Origin: a virus
Reading direction: 5' to 3' (one strand)
DNA: 20,009 bases
Virus record (IMG/VR): IMGVR_UViG_3300028393_000401
Coordinates: 1-20,009 of that record
A model generated the notes under the pieces. The model was not told the origin of the DNA. It searched no databases and worked only from the letters and a program-made list of their open reading frames with translations. A program made the translations under genes and the position numbers. Shown here piece by piece: positions 19,839 to 20,009 of the stretch (within the stretch, counting starts at the first letter, position 1; every line of letters starts with the position of its first letter).

Positions 19839-20009
19839 TTATGGTTGGATCGACCCATACTTTTGGGCCATTTTTACACGATCAATCATCAGCCTCTGTG
19901 CTGTTTTCTTGTCCTGTAATTGCATCTGATGCTGGGCCTTGGCCTGTCTGATCTGTGCATCATTTTGGAATTTCATACGATCAAGTTCAATTTTGTTCAT
20001 TGCAACCAT
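19839..20009 (-). CDS. Gln-rich coiled-coil protein fragment at window edge
   Basis: The minus-strand frame from the window end (ATG at 20009, MVAMNKIELDRMKFQNDAQI) to TAA 19839 encodes 56 residues rich in Gln, Lys, Ala and Met with coiled-coil spacing, ending KYGSIQP. Because the ATG sits exactly on the edge, the true start may be further upstream or at internal Met4. Proteins of this kind often occur among phage virion genes. It is 5 bp upstream of the DUF6321-like gene. Confidence 0.62.
   Translation of the reverse strand: MVAMNKIELDRMKFQNDAQIRQAKAQHQMQLQDKKTAQRLMIDRVKMAQKYGSIQP

Overview
The window looks like part of the genome of a tailed double-stranded DNA bacteriophage, or a prophage or uncultivated phage contig. 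Evidence is a terminase large subunit, a DnaB-type helicase, a RecB/Cas4-like nuclease, a short SSB-like protein, a scaffold-like protein, a DUF6321-type protein, two glycosyltransferases, and many very short genes packed with ATGA or longer overlaps. No tRNA, rRNA, integrase or CRISPR array was seen. The host cannot be named. Many non-coupled genes lack a Shine-Dalgarno site and start after a CA-rich leader such as AAAACAAAACAATG, which suggests a host that often initiates without SD.

Layout. (1) 20009 to 9915, minus strand, one long co-oriented block: a coiled-coil fragment at the edge, the DUF6321-like protein, a 63-aa protein, an ATP-grasp ligase, a 92-aa protein, a scaffold-like protein, hairpin, TerL, RecB-like nuclease, DnaB, SSB-like protein, terminator, six small unknown genes, a GT4 glycosyltransferase and a 35-aa membrane peptide. 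(2) 9.85 to 4.86 kb, an accessory-looking module bounded on both sides by the same composite repeat (a CCTCGCTTCGCTCGG palindrome plus a 14-bp direct repeat). It holds a plus-strand operon of a small membrane protein, a glutamine-synthetase-fold amidoligase, a basic 82-aa protein, a class II glutamine amidotransferase and a 30-aa membrane peptide, closed by a strong terminator. The operon is preceded by about 1.1 kb without convincing genes but rich in perfect stems (candidate large structured RNA) and by an attenuator-like leader. A minus-strand HTH protein (possible small terminase or regulator) sits at its left. (3) 4.5 to 4.1 kb, a divergent intergenic region with a 12-bp hairpin and a perfect homopyrimidine mirror repeat. 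(4) 4139 to 1, minus strand: a second glycosyltransferase and probable virion proteins, the last running off the left edge.

How the genes fit together. The DnaB, SSB-like and RecB-like genes form a replication/recombination set transcribed with TerL and bracketed by two similar hairpins. The amidoligase plus glutamine amidotransferase form a predicted glutamine-dependent amidation or peptide-ligation system. It may act on a peptide or cell-envelope component and be anchored or escorted by the small membrane proteins. A separate ATP-grasp enzyme and two glycosyltransferases add further surface- or metabolite-modifying capacity. The most promising undescribed content is the amidoligase/GAT cassette with its structured upstream region and flanking repeats.
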